From: DTFZ01 sp050260375 | Lineage (GTDB): Bacteria > Bacillota > Clostridia > Christensenellales > SZUA-584 | Length of the DNA stretch: 64,000 bases | Direction of reading: 5' to 3' | Assembly: GCA_050260375.1 (NCBI GenBank) | Contig: JBLNCA010000015.1 | Coordinates: 32,268-96,267, forward strand | Part shown: positions 17,175 through 24,973 of the stretch, piece by piece | Position numbering within the stretch: the first letter of the stretch is position 1 | Layout: each line of letters opens with the position of its first letter | Made by a program: the position numbers and the translations under genes | The notes under the pieces: model-generated | What the model saw: only the letters and a program-made list of their open reading frames with translations | Databases searched by the model: none | Told to the model about the DNA's origin: nothing

Positions 17175-17762
17175 TTACGGCTTTGTGCTTCTCTCTATTA
17201 TTATCTCAAACGCCTCCGTGCCTGTTACCTTGCCGATAGGCAGCGGAGGTGCGGGCTCGCCGGGGTAGTCGGAGAGGGGAAGAACGTACCACGCGGTGCT
17301 GCGCCAGGCGCCCATCTTGTAGCCTGCGTTTTCTATTACGCCCGCTTTGGTAAACCCAAAATACCTGTGCAGCGCTTCGCTTGGCTCGTTGGGCACGCTG
17401 ATTACCCCTACCGCCATGCGGTAGCCCTGCAGTCGCAGTATATCCAGCAGGCACGTATAAAGCGCGCGCCCTATGCCGCGGCGTTGGCAGCCGTCCTTCA
17501 CATATACGGTGCACTCCGCCGTCCAGTCGTAGGCGGCGCGGTCGTGAAAGCGGTGGGCGTACGCGTAACCCAATACTTCTCCGTCCGCTTCGCACACGAT
17601 CCACGGGAAAACAGCGGTAAACGTCTCGAAACGGCGGGCAAACTCGGCGGGCTCCGGCGGTGCGTACTCGAACGATATAACCGTCTCGCACACGTAATAC
17701 GCGTATATGTCGAGCATGGTGTTAAGGTCTTCTTTATTCGCAAGGCGCAGTTTTAAATCCAT
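17175..17762 (-). CDS. GNAT N-acetyltransferase, phosphinothricin-acetyltransferase-like
   Basis: A 195-residue protein covering one GNAT fold. The acetyl-CoA loop is QRRGIGRAL (near residue 113-121), and the N-terminal pattern RLANKEDLNTMLDIYAYYV plus FPWIVCEADGEVLGYAYA matches the Pat/YncA subgroup, which acetylates small amines such as phosphinothricin or methionine analogues. The true substrate is not evident. It is the first gene of a two-gene unit with the lipoprotein. Confidence 0.87.
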   Translation of the reverse strand: MDLKLRLANKEDLNTMLDIYAYYVCETVISFEYAPPEPAEFARRFETFTAVFPWIVCEADGEVLGYAYAHRFHDRAAYDWTAECTVYVKDGCQRRGIGRALYTCLLDILRLQGYRMAVGVISVPNEPSEALHRYFGFTKAGVIENAGYKMGAWRSTAWYVLPLSDYPGEPAPPLPIGKVTGTEAFEIIIERSTKP

Positions 17763-17967
17763 GGCAAACCCTTCGCTTATCTATTGGTATTTTTTATACT
17801 TATTATAATAAATTCAATGATAAGCGCGCGCCGGCATTTTTGCAACACTAAACTACACGCTTTTATTACTGTGTAAAAACGTTATTTGATATCCAATAGA
17901 GTACGAAAAATGGTACAAATAATTAGTATAATGAGAACATAAGTTCGATATAGGATATGCTATTTTC

Positions 17968-18000
17968 TCCCCAAAAAGCCTCACGGCTTTTGGGGACCCC
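17968..18000 (-). repeat. Inverted copy of the CCCCAA/TTGGGG hairpin
   Basis: CCCCAAAAAGCC..GGCTTTTGGGG followed by ACCCCG. On the reverse strand it matches the element at 15876-15910, and it sits directly after the stop of the XRE gene, where it could act as a terminator. Confidence 0.6.
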
Positions 18001-18003
18001 GTA

Positions 18004-18357
18004 TTAAGTTGCTTTGGCCTGCTTCTCCTCGCGCATAAGGCGGGTTATCTTTATGGCGATCTTCAGCTCGTCAAGGGTTAAGCCGCTTAAGGCGATCTCG
18101 GACAACAGCTCGGGGTTTATGTTGGGCACGGGCTGACCGGCCGCGCTGTAGCGCCCCGGGGTTACGCCCAAAAGATAGTCCGCACTGCCGCCGAGAGAAT
18201 CGCACAGCCTTTCAAGTACATCTACGGAAGGCCTTTTTTTGCCCCTCTCTATCTCGTTGATGTACGGCTGGGCTACTCCGACAAGCTTCGCCAGCTGCGA
18301 CTGGGTGAGGCCCTGTGCCCGTCGCAGCGCCCTTATTCTGTTTGGAAGTTGGCTCAA
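18004..18357 (-). CDS. XRE-family repressor-like regulator
   Basis: 117 residues, helix-turn-helix of the Xre/CI type in residues 5-60 (LTQSQLAKLVGVAQPYINEIERGKKRPS) and a helical C-terminal tail. Translation probably begins at TTG 18357, which has GGAAGGAG 7 bases upstream; no ATG is closer. It has a consensus promoter (TATAAT at 18412-18407, TTGACA at 18435-18430) inside a palindrome shared with the divergent XRE gene at 18504. The arrangement resembles a phage lysogeny switch. Confidence 0.85.
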   Translation of the reverse strand: MSQLPNRIRALRRAQGLTQSQLAKLVGVAQPYINEIERGKKRPSVDVLERLCDSLGGSADYLLGVTPGRYSAAGQPVPNINPELLSEIALSGLTLDELKIAIKITRLMREEKQAKAT

Positions 18358-18406
18358 AATACTGCTCCTTCCTGTATTATTGCGTATATCCTATATAAAC
18401 CAGACT

Positions 18407-18485
18407 ATTATAGCGGATAGCTATGGAATTGTCAATATATATTGACAATATGCCATATACTGTATAATATATAGCTACAAGCTAT
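18407..18485. promoter_or_regulatory. Divergent promoter-operator region between two XRE genes
   Basis: A perfect 22-bp palindrome (18428-18449, half site ATTGTCAATAT) contains a TTGACA on each strand. The leftward promoter is consensus: TTGACA, 17 bases, TATAAT (18435-18407). The rightward one has TTGACA 18442-18447 and TATAAT 18463-18468 at a short 15-base spacing. A second palindrome, ATAGCT-ACA-AGCTAT (18471-18485), and ATAGCTAT (18417-18424) flank it. This is the structure expected for a two-repressor switch. Confidence 0.75.
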
Positions 18486-18503
18486 TTTACGGAGGATGAT
18501 CAT

Positions 18504-18707
18504 ATGAGGGTAAGACTTGCAAATTTAAGGGAGGGTTGTAATCTGACGCAAGCGGAGATATCGAAGCGCGCAAAGATATCTCAAGGGTATTATTCGGACA
18601 TCGAGAACGGAACGCGATGTCCGTCGCCCAGCGTCGCAGGGAGGATAGCAAGGGTGCTTAACCTTCGCGACGAGGAGATGTTCCGGGTGTTCTATTCTAA
18701 GGAATGA
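18504..18707 (+). CDS. Small XRE-family regulator (Cro-like)
   Basis: 67 residues, essentially one helix-turn-helix domain (LTQAEISKRAKISQGYYSDIENGTRCPS). GGAGG precedes the ATG by 8 bases. Divergent from the larger XRE gene, it would play the Cro-like part of a repressor switch. Such small proteins also occur as antitoxins or plasmid regulators; the phage-like neighbours at 19272-19941 favour a prophage origin. Confidence 0.85.
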   Translation: MRVRLANLREGCNLTQAEISKRAKISQGYYSDIENGTRCPSPSVAGRIARVLNLRDEEMFRVFYSKE

Positions 18708-18800
18708 ACTTTTTAAGGGGTTGGGGAGCTACAGGCCGCAAGGCCGTTAAGGATAGAGAGAAAGGCTGTTGTTTGACGCCCGCGAGGGCAAGGAGAGCGA

Positions 18801-18989
18801 ATGGAAGAGTATGTGAAGGAGCCAAAAGACCTGGACGCGCTTTATGAAGCGATGCGGCTCGTGGTGGATGAGTTTCGGGACACGAGGGACTCGGAGGTCG
18901 CTTTGGCGGGGCACGTAATAGCGGAGCTTTTCATAAGGCGCATAAAGGCGATGGAGCAGGAGATGGACAAGCAGGCAAAGGCGCGGTAA
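18801..18989 (+). CDS. Small helical hypothetical protein of the phage-like remnant
   Basis: 62 residues beginning MEEYVKEPKDLDALYEAMR, predicted helical and strongly charged. AAGGAGAGCGA precedes the ATG. It follows the Cro-like gene by 93 bases in the same direction. No family recognised. Confidence 0.55.
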   Translation: MEEYVKEPKDLDALYEAMRLVVDEFRDTRDSEVALAGHVIAELFIRRIKAMEQEMDKQAKAR

Positions 18990-19014
18990 GGGGCAAACGT
19001 ATATCGCGCACAGA

Positions 19015-19262
19015 CAAAGAGCGGGGTAAAAACCTCGCTCTTATAGTCTCCGGAAATTATCGTGGAAAGCGATAAGCAAGGCGGGCGTCATGCGTGCAGG
19101 GGCGGTCTTTGACCGCCGGAATTGGGCGTAGATATACCCTATCGGCGCTTCGCGCCACTTCCCCTTATAGGGGAAGCTTGGTAAGCGGCCTCAAGGCCAT
19201 CAGAAAACCGAACTTGGAGCGGGGTAAAAACCTCGCTCTTGTCATCTTAAGAAATTATCGGG
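19015..19262 (+). repeat. Direct repeat flanking a REP-like insertion
   Basis: A block of about 45 bases starting GAGCGGGGTAAAAACC and ending near AAATTATCG occurs at about 19018-19063 and again at about 19216-19261. Each block can fold (AGAGCG..CGCTCTT). Between them lie a REP-like hairpin with a GCAG foot (19096-19117, stem GGCGGTC TTT GACCGCC) and the GGCGC TTC GCGCC / CTTCCCC..GGGGAAG element. The arrangement suggests a duplication created with the repeat insertion. Confidence 0.55.
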
Positions 19263-19271
19263 GATTGTAAT

Positions 19272-19487
19272 ATGAATATAAACATTGACAGGTTATCGGG
19301 AGAGGCGGGCGAGCCGCCGCTTTGGAGGCGCTGCGATTACTGCGGAGCGCCGGTATGCGAAGGGCATAAATACTATGAGCACGAGGGGCTCGTCGTCTGC
19401 ATGGAATGCGCGAGGCGCTACGCTTACTCCGTGTTCGAGCGGGACGCGCGTCTCAAAACGGCGGAAAAGGAGCAAAGCTATGACTGA
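19272..19487 (+). CDS. Small four-cysteine zinc-ribbon protein
   Basis: 71 residues with CDYC (residues 21-24) and CMEC, the pattern of a zinc-binding treble-clef or ribbon, separated by a short linker EGHKYYEHEGLVV. The ribosome binding site is weak. Its end overlaps the next gene by 8 bases, implying translational coupling. Similar small zinc proteins are common in phage and mobile-element regulatory modules. Confidence 0.65.
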   Translation: MNINIDRLSGEAGEPPLWRRCDYCGAPVCEGHKYYEHEGLVVCMECARRYAYSVFERDARLKTAEKEQSYD

Positions 19488-19941
19488 GACGGAGAGGTTT
19501 TTAAGGGAGCGCTGGTACGCGCAGCGCAGCATAGGGCGGCTCATGATGGATTTATCGCTCGCAAAGCGCGCGTATGAGGAGAGCTACAACGACGCTTCTT
19601 TGACGTGCGACCTTACAAAGGCGCGCTCGTCGCAGCGCAGCACATTAAGCCCCGTGGAGTATTCGGCGGTGCTGGTGGTAGACCACTACCGCGCCGAGAT
19701 GGAGTCGATTGAGAAGCGGCTGGCGGCAGAGCGCAGAAAGGCGGCGATGATAGAGCAGGCGGTAAAACAGGCGGGGCTGGATCCGCGCGAGGAGGAGTAT
19801 GTGCGCCTCCGGTATTTTGAGAACCGCAGTGTGGAGGCAACGGCGCAAAGGCTCTACTGTTCGCTAGCGACGTGCGGGAGGATACGCGAGAGCGCGCTTC
19901 GCAAGATTAAGCAAAGAGTCGGGCTAAGGCAAGAAACATAA
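19480..19941 (+). CDS. ArpU/RinA-like phage transcriptional regulator
   Basis: 153 residues. ATG 19480 is chosen for its AAGGAG at 8 bases; the longer frame from 19285 overlaps the zinc-ribbon gene in another frame. The C-terminal part (EEEYVRLRYFENRSVEATAQ..RIRESALRKIKQ) is a sigma-70 region-4-like helix-turn-helix as in ArpU/RinA late-gene regulators; the N-terminal part is a long helix. In phages these proteins activate late or packaging genes, but none are present downstream, so this is probably a relic or domesticated module. Confidence 0.65.
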   Translation: MTETERFLRERWYAQRSIGRLMMDLSLAKRAYEESYNDASLTCDLTKARSSQRSTLSPVEYSAVLVVDHYRAEMESIEKRLAAERRKAAMIEQAVKQAGLDPREEEYVRLRYFENRSVEATAQRLYCSLATCGRIRESALRKIKQRVGLRQET

Positions 19942-20209
19942 AGCGGGGGCTCGATTGTTTCTCGATGGGCGGTGGGGTGCTATGCGACGGGAAAATACAG
20001 CGAGTACTGCATGTCTGCGGGGGCACGCTGCGGGAGGTGTGGGGGTAGCGCTGTAGGTGAGCGTTGCAGGCTGGCGTTGTGGGCTGGCATGGTGGGTGGG
20101 CGTTGGGGCAGGCGTGCTGGCGCACTATTGGAGGCGCGCCTCCCAAGCTACCGCTAAAGGGACGAAGATATTTGGGAATTCAACAGTATTAAGAAAAACC
20201 GAATGACGA
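19942..20209. other. G-rich intergenic stretch
   Basis: The plus strand from about 20018 to 20125 is very G-rich with repeated GGG tracts and an imperfect GGCTGGC/GGGTGGGCG repetition. The open frame across it (19972-20157) has no convincing binding site or protein character, so I call no gene. The G-tracts could fold into G-quadruplex structures. Confidence 0.4.
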
Positions 20210-21241
20210 TTATTTCTTTTTTGAGGTATTCTTCAATGAATATGTACCCCAAACCAGTGATACTTTGTCCGAATGAGTTGCTACTAAGAAAATCAACCTA
20301 TTAAAGGACTTTCTTTTAACTAAACGTTTATTATCTTCAATTAATGATAGAACCACTTGATTATTAATTAAATTACTATCATTGTCTTTGCTTTTCTTGA
20401 TTTCTTGAACAAGGGTCTTTTCAATGAGATCAAAGTGTTTCTGATATAACTTAATGGTCTTTACTTCATTAATAAACCTTATTATACTATAATTTTTCGG
20501 GCGCTTTTTTTCTGAAATCCTCTTTAAAGCGGCCAAAACTTCTTCAAGTGAAAGTGAAGTACTTGGCATTAAACTTGCCTCATTATCCAAAATCATTTTA
20601 ATATGGAGGCATGCTTTTTCTCTTTGCTTTTTATCCCCTGTATTAAAAATCTCTATATTTTCGTATAAGTTTGAAATACGATAATAATAATCTTTTGTGA
20701 GAAACTCTGCAATTTTTGCATAGCTATTTCTCCAATCAGAGTAATAACATATATGACTTTTCATTTCTTCAACATTATTATATAAAAAGAAGATTGTTTT
20801 AATATTATCTATATCTTGATATAAAAGATTGCTATGTATAACAGCACTTTTAATTCGACTTTGATTTTCCGAAACTTTATTCGAGATGTATCCAAATATA
20901 CCTGCAAGAAACGCACCAATAACAATTAAAAACATATCCTTATATTGGTTAAAAATAGTTGATAAAAATAAATATACGGGATCTAGACAAATAATATAAA
21001 TAAAAAGAAAAACGAACATTAATAGTGAGATACGCTTAGAATAATGGGGTATTCTGTCCATTATTCTTGTAAGTACTTCCTCAATATAAATATCTTTATA
21101 CATCGTTAGTACTGTTTTTTTTCTTGCAGTAATAATAATATTAACAACTCCTATAACCATTAATAAAAAGATAAGGATTACCAGTATTCCCAAAAAAACA
21201 AATTGGAAAAATGGATAGATAGAAATAATTGTTTTTCGCAT
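20210..21241 (-). CDS. AT-rich membrane protein of unknown function
   Basis: 343 residues. The N-terminal part has three membrane helices (about 8-38, 68-92, 100-122), and the rest is a helical, lysine-rich cytoplasmic domain. I recognise no family or catalytic motif. The base composition is far more AT-rich than the surroundings and codon choice differs (many AAA, ATT, TTT), a sign of transfer. It sits just beyond the phage-like remnant and is probably its cargo. AAGGGA lies about 9 bases before the ATG. A defence or exclusion role is possible from architecture and location but not shown. Confidence 0.7.
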   Translation of the reverse strand: MRKTIISIYPFFQFVFLGILVILIFLLMVIGVVNIIITARKKTVLTMYKDIYIEEVLTRIMDRIPHYSKRISLLMFVFLFIYIICLDPVYLFLSTIFNQYKDMFLIVIGAFLAGIFGYISNKVSENQSRIKSAVIHSNLLYQDIDNIKTIFFLYNNVEEMKSHICYYSDWRNSYAKIAEFLTKDYYYRISNLYENIEIFNTGDKKQREKACLHIKMILDNEASLMPSTSLSLEEVLAALKRISEKKRPKNYSIIRFINEVKTIKLYQKHFDLIEKTLVQEIKKSKDNDSNLINNQVVLSLIEDNKRLVKRKSFNRLIFLVATHSDKVSLVWGTYSLKNTSKKK

Positions 21242-21656
21242 TATTCAGATTCCCTTTTTTGTTTATCTGATGTTATTTTATACTAAATATCGCATATATA
21301 CAGTATAATATCATAAAATATAATTACCGGCAATATATGCAACTTGTTACCATTCCCAACATATCCTTTTTATCTATAAATTTGATATTAAAGTACTCCG
21401 GTAATGAAATCACAAATAAAAAAAGCCCGAAGCTCAATTTTGTCTGCTTTCATATATATTTTAATTCGTGGGCAAGACGGGTTCAGCACGCACAGCCCAT
21501 TTTTTGCGGCTTTAGCAATGAGAAGTCGGAAAAAACTGGAGATGCGAGGAATTTCAAGTTTTAGCCAAACGTCAGCTGTTTTCTCCTTCTGCCTCTTCCT
21601 CTCTCCTCTCCTTAACGCTATAATTATCTTATCATCCAACCTAAAGGAGCCCGACT
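21242..21656. other. AT-rich gap with a partial duplication of a downstream gene end
   Basis: No gene is supported. The stretch near 21562-21605 repeats, with changes, the sequence around 22022-22080 that covers the end of the CGNR gene (the RKRQKEK coding stretch), so a 3' fragment was duplicated to the other side of the gene at 21657. A box resembling ACAGTATAATAT (about 21300) also occurs near 18460. Confidence 0.4.
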
Positions 21657-21866
21657 ATGAAATGCCCGTACTGCAATGGCGAGATGGAGCAGGGTTATCT
21701 GCAAAGCTCGAGGCCCGTGTTCTGGTCGCGTAAAAACAAACAGGTGTTTACCGTGCCCAGCGCCTCGCGCGGAGATATCAGCCTTACGAAGTACGGCTGG
21801 AACTGCTCGAAAGACAAGGCGTATCTCTGCCGCAGCTGCAAAAAAATCGTTATAGACCTCAACTGA
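21657..21866 (+). CDS. DUF6487-type zinc-ribbon protein
   Basis: 69 residues with CPYC near the start and CRSC near the end, and the family pattern MKCPYCNGEMEQGYLQS. AAAGGAG precedes the ATG by 8 bases. The family is small, cytoplasmic and of unknown role, presumably binding one zinc ion. Confidence 0.8.
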   Translation: MKCPYCNGEMEQGYLQSSRPVFWSRKNKQVFTVPSASRGDISLTKYGWNCSKDKAYLCRSCKKIVIDLN

Positions 21867-21916
21867 CGCAATAAAAAAAGAGCTTTAGCCCTAGGGCGCT
21901 GACAAAGTTTCTAAGT

Positions 21917-22009
21917 GTCATTCAGAAGGAGCAGAGCGACTGAAGAATCTTTCGATAAATAATCACGTATAAGATTCCCGTCCTTTTGGTCACTTACGTT
22001 CGGAATGAT
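21917..22009 (+). repeat. 93-bp MITE-like element with terminal inverted repeats
   Basis: Begins GTCATTCAGAAGGAGC and ends CACTTACGTTCGGAATGAt. The same element, inverted and again 93 bp, is at 34227-34319; a truncated copy is at 37980-38018 and a diverged one at 40554-40648. The ends GTCATTC/GAATGAC are inverted repeats. Small size and no coding capacity fit a MITE. Confidence 0.7.
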
Positions 22010-22046
22010 ACCCGCAGGTTTCACGCCAAGCGTCAGCTCTGCTTTT

Positions 22047-22577
22047 CTATTTCTCGCTTTTCTCCTTCTGCCTTTTCCTGAACTCCCTCACCTTTATAAG
22101 GTTGCCGCAGGCGCTGCCGCACCACCGCCGCGTCCTGCTTTTGCTCTCGTCGTAAAACACCATTCCGCACTCGGCGTTCTCGCAAACCTTAAGGCGCGAC
22201 TTGTCCTCGCTCGATAAAACCTTCGCAAACGAGGCCGCTATCTCGTGCAGCGCCCAGTCCCAGTCCTTTTTTACGGGCTGGAGGGAAAGCTGCCATTCGC
22301 CCGCCGGAGCCGTCAGCGCAAACGTCATATGAGAGCCCGCAAGAGCGCTTATCACCTCGCGCATGTCATCCTCGTCGGGGCCGCGGCCGGTGGTCAGCGC
22401 GTCCACTATGTTTGCCATCGCCTGCCTCAGCGTTTTAAGACGCTCGATATCCTCGGCGGAAGGCGCGCCGACCTTGAGCCCCCATCGTTTAAGGAAGCCG
22501 GTGATCCATGCCGCGTCATTCAGTTTGTCGCCGCCGCCTCGATTGCTGTTTAGCAGCTCCGTGAACGGAAATTCCAT
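22047..22577 (-). CDS. CGNR zinc-finger/ABATE-domain regulator
   Basis: 176 residues. The N-terminal ABATE-type helical domain runs to about 125; the C-terminal CGNR zinc finger is complete: C-x4-CGMVFYDESKSRTRRWC then GSACGN and a basic tail. The family is thought to be stress-responsive DNA-binding regulators. It is divergent from the small gene at 22690 with a strong promoter in between, a likely target. Only a weak GGTGG binding site is seen. Confidence 0.87.
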   Translation of the reverse strand: MEFPFTELLNSNRGGGDKLNDAAWITGFLKRWGLKVGAPSAEDIERLKTLRQAMANIVDALTTGRGPDEDDMREVISALAGSHMTFALTAPAGEWQLSLQPVKKDWDWALHEIAASFAKVLSSEDKSRLKVCENAECGMVFYDESKSRTRRWCGSACGNLIKVREFRKRQKEKSEK

Positions 22578-22599
22578 CCTGTAACCACCAAAATAAGTA

Positions 22600-22627
22600 T
22601 TGACAATTACAAACTATCGCATATAAT
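22600..22627 (+). promoter_or_regulatory. Promoter of the small gene at 22690
   Basis: TTGACA (22600-22605), 16-base spacer, TATAAT (22622-22627). Confidence 0.75.
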
Positions 22628-22689
22628 ATGAGTATAAGCACGTAATACCCAAATGTCAATTAGACCGTTACGCGCAAAGGAGGTACCAT

Positions 22690-22848
22690 ATGTACGATGA
22701 ATTGAAAATGTACTGTAAAAGCGAGGGTCTAAGCGAATATCTGCGCTCCGAAATAAAGCTGAATTCGCATAAGAACGCGCCGGACTCAAAGGAAAAGGCA
22801 AAGCGCGACTTAAAAAAAGCCCGCAGCGGACTTAAGCGCGTGGTTTAG
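22690..22848 (+). CDS. Small basic hypothetical protein
   Basis: A 52-residue frame from ATG 22690 to TAG 22848 beginning MYDELKMYCKSEGLSEYL and ending in a lysine/arginine-rich tail (KRDLKKARSGLKRVV). It has a consensus promoter, a full AAAGGAGGT binding site and its own terminator, so it is very likely expressed despite its size. The basic C-terminus suggests nucleic-acid binding. No family recognised. Confidence 0.75.
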   Translation: MYDELKMYCKSEGLSEYLRSEIKLNSHKNAPDSKEKAKRDLKKARSGLKRVV

Positions 22849-22882
22849 TTCAGTATGATTAATACCCCGAACCGGTTTACCT

Positions 22883-22917
22883 TCCAAAAAGGGCTGTGCT
22901 AAAGCACAGTCTTTTTT
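22883..22917 (+). terminator. Terminator of the small basic protein gene
   Basis: GGGCTGTGC and GCACAGTC arms around TAAA, then TTTTTT. Confidence 0.85.
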
Positions 22918-22979
22918 GGTTTCGTTTGAAATTGTGCAAATTTATTGTTAAGTTTTACGTTAGCATACCGATAATATAA

Positions 22980-23097
22980 GTACAACAAGTTCACAGCGGT
23001 GCTGCGCCCCTGGCCCGTAGTCCACGGGCGGTTGCTACCCCCAACCTGCGTATGCGCCGTTGAAAAAAGGAACGCCCCCCAAAGCGTTCTTTTTTTG
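22980..23097 (+). ncRNA. Candidate small RNA ending in a terminator
   Basis: A -10-like TAATAT lies near 22972, and a strong terminator (AAAGGAACGC, loop, GCGTTCTTTTTTT) ends at 23097. The roughly 100 bases between have no convincing frame, are GC-rich, and contain pairing such as GCCCGT and ACGGGC. No known RNA family is recognised. Confidence 0.35.
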
Positions 23098-23215
23098 TTG
23101 GAAAGCCGGCGACGCCGCAGGGAAAGGGTAGACTACGCCCGCCGACGGAACACCTCATCCGTCAGTTCGTGCCAAACAGCGTCATTTATAAATAAGGCGC
23201 TCAAAGCATGATGCG

Positions 23216-23641
23216 TCACTGCCTCATAATGAGGTATACTCCCGCTGTTACAAGCGCTATGCCTATCCACTTAGCCGCACTGAACGTTATGCTGCTGAAA
23301 AGCACGTCGGTTATTATGCCGCACGCAAGTTGTCCCGCTATTATCAGCGTCAACGTCGCCGTTACGCCTATAATGGGTATTGACCTTGAAGAAAGATAGA
23401 TGATAAGCGCGCCGAATATACCGCCTACCATAAGAAGAGGGCTGACTTTCGTTATTTTTGCATAGTTTGCAATGTTCCCGCGCAGTACGTTAATAAGCAG
23501 CATAAAGAGCGCGCCTATCAAAAGGTTATGAAGCGTTGCGAGCCCCGGCGTTATCTCTCTGCCGAGCCGGGCGTTTATTGTCTGCTCGAGCGCGGTGCAA
23601 AAGCCCGCGACCAGCGCAAATACTATCGGGACAGTATCCAT
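23216..23641 (-). CDS. DMT-superfamily membrane transporter (YdcZ/DUF606 type)
   Basis: 141 residues with four to five hydrophobic helices. The opening MDTVPIVFALVAGFCTALEQ plus NARLGREI and the ending GIALVTAGVYLIMRQ match the half-size YdcZ family, which usually works as homo- or heterodimers; the substrate is unknown. GAGG precedes the ATG. Palindromes built on CCTCAT/ATGAGG lie at both ends of the gene (23222-23234 and 23648-23685). Confidence 0.85.
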   Translation of the reverse strand: MDTVPIVFALVAGFCTALEQTINARLGREITPGLATLHNLLIGALFMLLINVLRGNIANYAKITKVSPLLMVGGIFGALIIYLSSRSIPIIGVTATLTLIIAGQLACGIITDVLFSSITFSAAKWIGIALVTAGVYLIMRQ

Positions 23642-23647
23642 TCAACA

Positions 23648-23685
23648 AAACCTCATTGCCGACGTTTATTATCATTATGAGGTTT
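23648..23685. promoter_or_regulatory. Inverted repeat upstream of the transporter gene
   Basis: AAACCTCAT and ATGAGGTTT are perfect 9-base arms separated by 20 bases. A compact form, CCTCAT-A-ATGAGG, lies at 23222-23234 over the stop codon. Either a regulator site or folding signals. Confidence 0.4.
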
Positions 23686-23775
23686 GTTTATTCAATATGT
23701 CAGGCGACAGAGCCGAGTTATACGAGCGGCCGGGCGGATAATTATTTGCTACGCAAAAAAGAAAAGTTGCGGTTC

Positions 23776-23843
23776 GTAGGGGAGGGCTTCGATGCCCTCC
23801 AGAGTTGAGCCAGCAGCGGGCGTGTGCAGAAACCCGCCTCTAC
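23776..23843 (+). repeat. REPIN: head-to-head pair of REP-like hairpins
   Basis: GTAGGGG foot, stem GAGGGC TTCGAT GCCCTC, then a linker, then a GCGGG..CCCGC stem ending CTCTAC. The 68-bp unit has the two feet at its outer ends. Confidence 0.75.
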
Positions 23844-23870
23844 AATAGCAAGGATGGGTCAGTAAGCGCA

Positions 23871-24956
23871 TTACGCGCTCTTTGATTTGCGCGCCCTTAC
23901 TTCCGCTTTTATCCATACTATCAGAGGTATTATTACCTCAAAAGGCAGGGCGTAATACGTGTAGATTTTAAAGAACTCGAACATCTCCATTACATCGTTA
24001 TAGACTGTCGCCGAGAGCGCCAGAGAAAACAGTCCTACCGGCATGACAAGCTTTTTGTAGTCGTTGACGCCGAACAGAGAAGAGGCCCCATTTGCGGCGA
24101 CGAGCAGGCAAAGCGCGGCCTTCGTGAACGCCGTAAGTATGAAGTTGGTGGATATCAAGCCCTCCACGCGCGTAAATACTTCGCCAATGCTTATTACCCT
24201 TATCGCGCTGTACGACGGGAAATAACTCGCCTTCGACATCGGAACGCCGAGCAGCGCAATGTTGCGTACTAGGACAGTAAGCAGCAATAGCGCGCCAAGC
24301 GTTGTGCCAAGAAAATACATGCCGCGCACGCCGTCGGTCTTTTTAACGGCGCTGGCGACGCCGAGAAAAAGCACCGTTTCAGCGAACGGAAACGTTAGCT
24401 GGTCAAACGACGTCGAAGCAATGGTTCCGGCGTCATGCGACAGAACGGGCTGTATATTGCTTATGTCCATCTTGTTGATCGACAAAAGCACTGTGGCCAA
24501 AACGAACAGCGCAAGTATGACGAACGTGGCGACGCACCATTTGCCGAGACACTCCACGCCGCATTTGGCTATGTATGCTATAACCAGCAATGTGATTATC
24601 ATTATTGGCAGATACGGCGTTTCCAGAAGCGAAACTATCTTTACGAACTCCGACAGGTTGCGCATCACGAGCGCGAGCAGGTGTGCGCAGTACCAGAACA
24701 TCAGCGCTATAAGCGCTTTGGCGGTGACCTTGCCGAACAGCATGCCGATTATCTGGAATATATCCTTTTCCGGATACAGCCGTACGATGCGCGAGTATAT
24801 GAGAATCAAAGGTATAAAGCCTACCGCGGCCAACAGCAGCGACACCCAGGTGTCCTGCTCCGCCTCGGGGGTTATGTTCATCACTACGAACACCCCTGAT
24901 ATGAACATTGTCAATATGCAGACGCCCTGCGCCTTTGTTATCGTTTCGTTTGTCAC
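23871..24956 (-). CDS. gerAB: Spore germinant receptor permease subunit (GerAB family)
   Basis: 361 residues with about ten membrane helices, matching the APC-type GerAB family (N-terminus TITKAQGVCILTMFISGVFV, then conserved PEKDIFQIIG and FPFAETVLFLG segments). In spores this subunit sits in the inner membrane and binds the germinant. It is the last gene of the four-gene operon, 17 bases after the small gene. The germinant (amino acid, sugar or other) cannot be told from sequence alone. Confidence 0.93.
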   Translation of the reverse strand: MTNETITKAQGVCILTMFISGVFVVMNITPEAEQDTWVSLLLAAVGFIPLILIYSRIVRLYPEKDIFQIIGMLFGKVTAKALIALMFWYCAHLLALVMRNLSEFVKIVSLLETPYLPIMIITLLVIAYIAKCGVECLGKWCVATFVILALFVLATVLLSINKMDISNIQPVLSHDAGTIASTSFDQLTFPFAETVLFLGVASAVKKTDGVRGMYFLGTTLGALLLLTVLVRNIALLGVPMSKASYFPSYSAIRVISIGEVFTRVEGLISTNFILTAFTKAALCLLVAANGASSLFGVNDYKKLVMPVGLFSLALSATVYNDVMEMFEFFKIYTYYALPFEVIIPLIVWIKAEVRARKSKSA

Positions 24957-24973
24957 CTTTTTACCGCCTTTGG

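Noticed and set aside
17067..17756. Long plus-strand frame across the GNAT gene
   Set aside because: Antisense shadow; no start site and no domain, whereas the minus strand holds a complete acetyltransferase.
19972..20157. 61-residue frame in the G-rich region
   Set aside because: Sequence is low-complexity, no ribosome binding site, stop-free only because of base composition.
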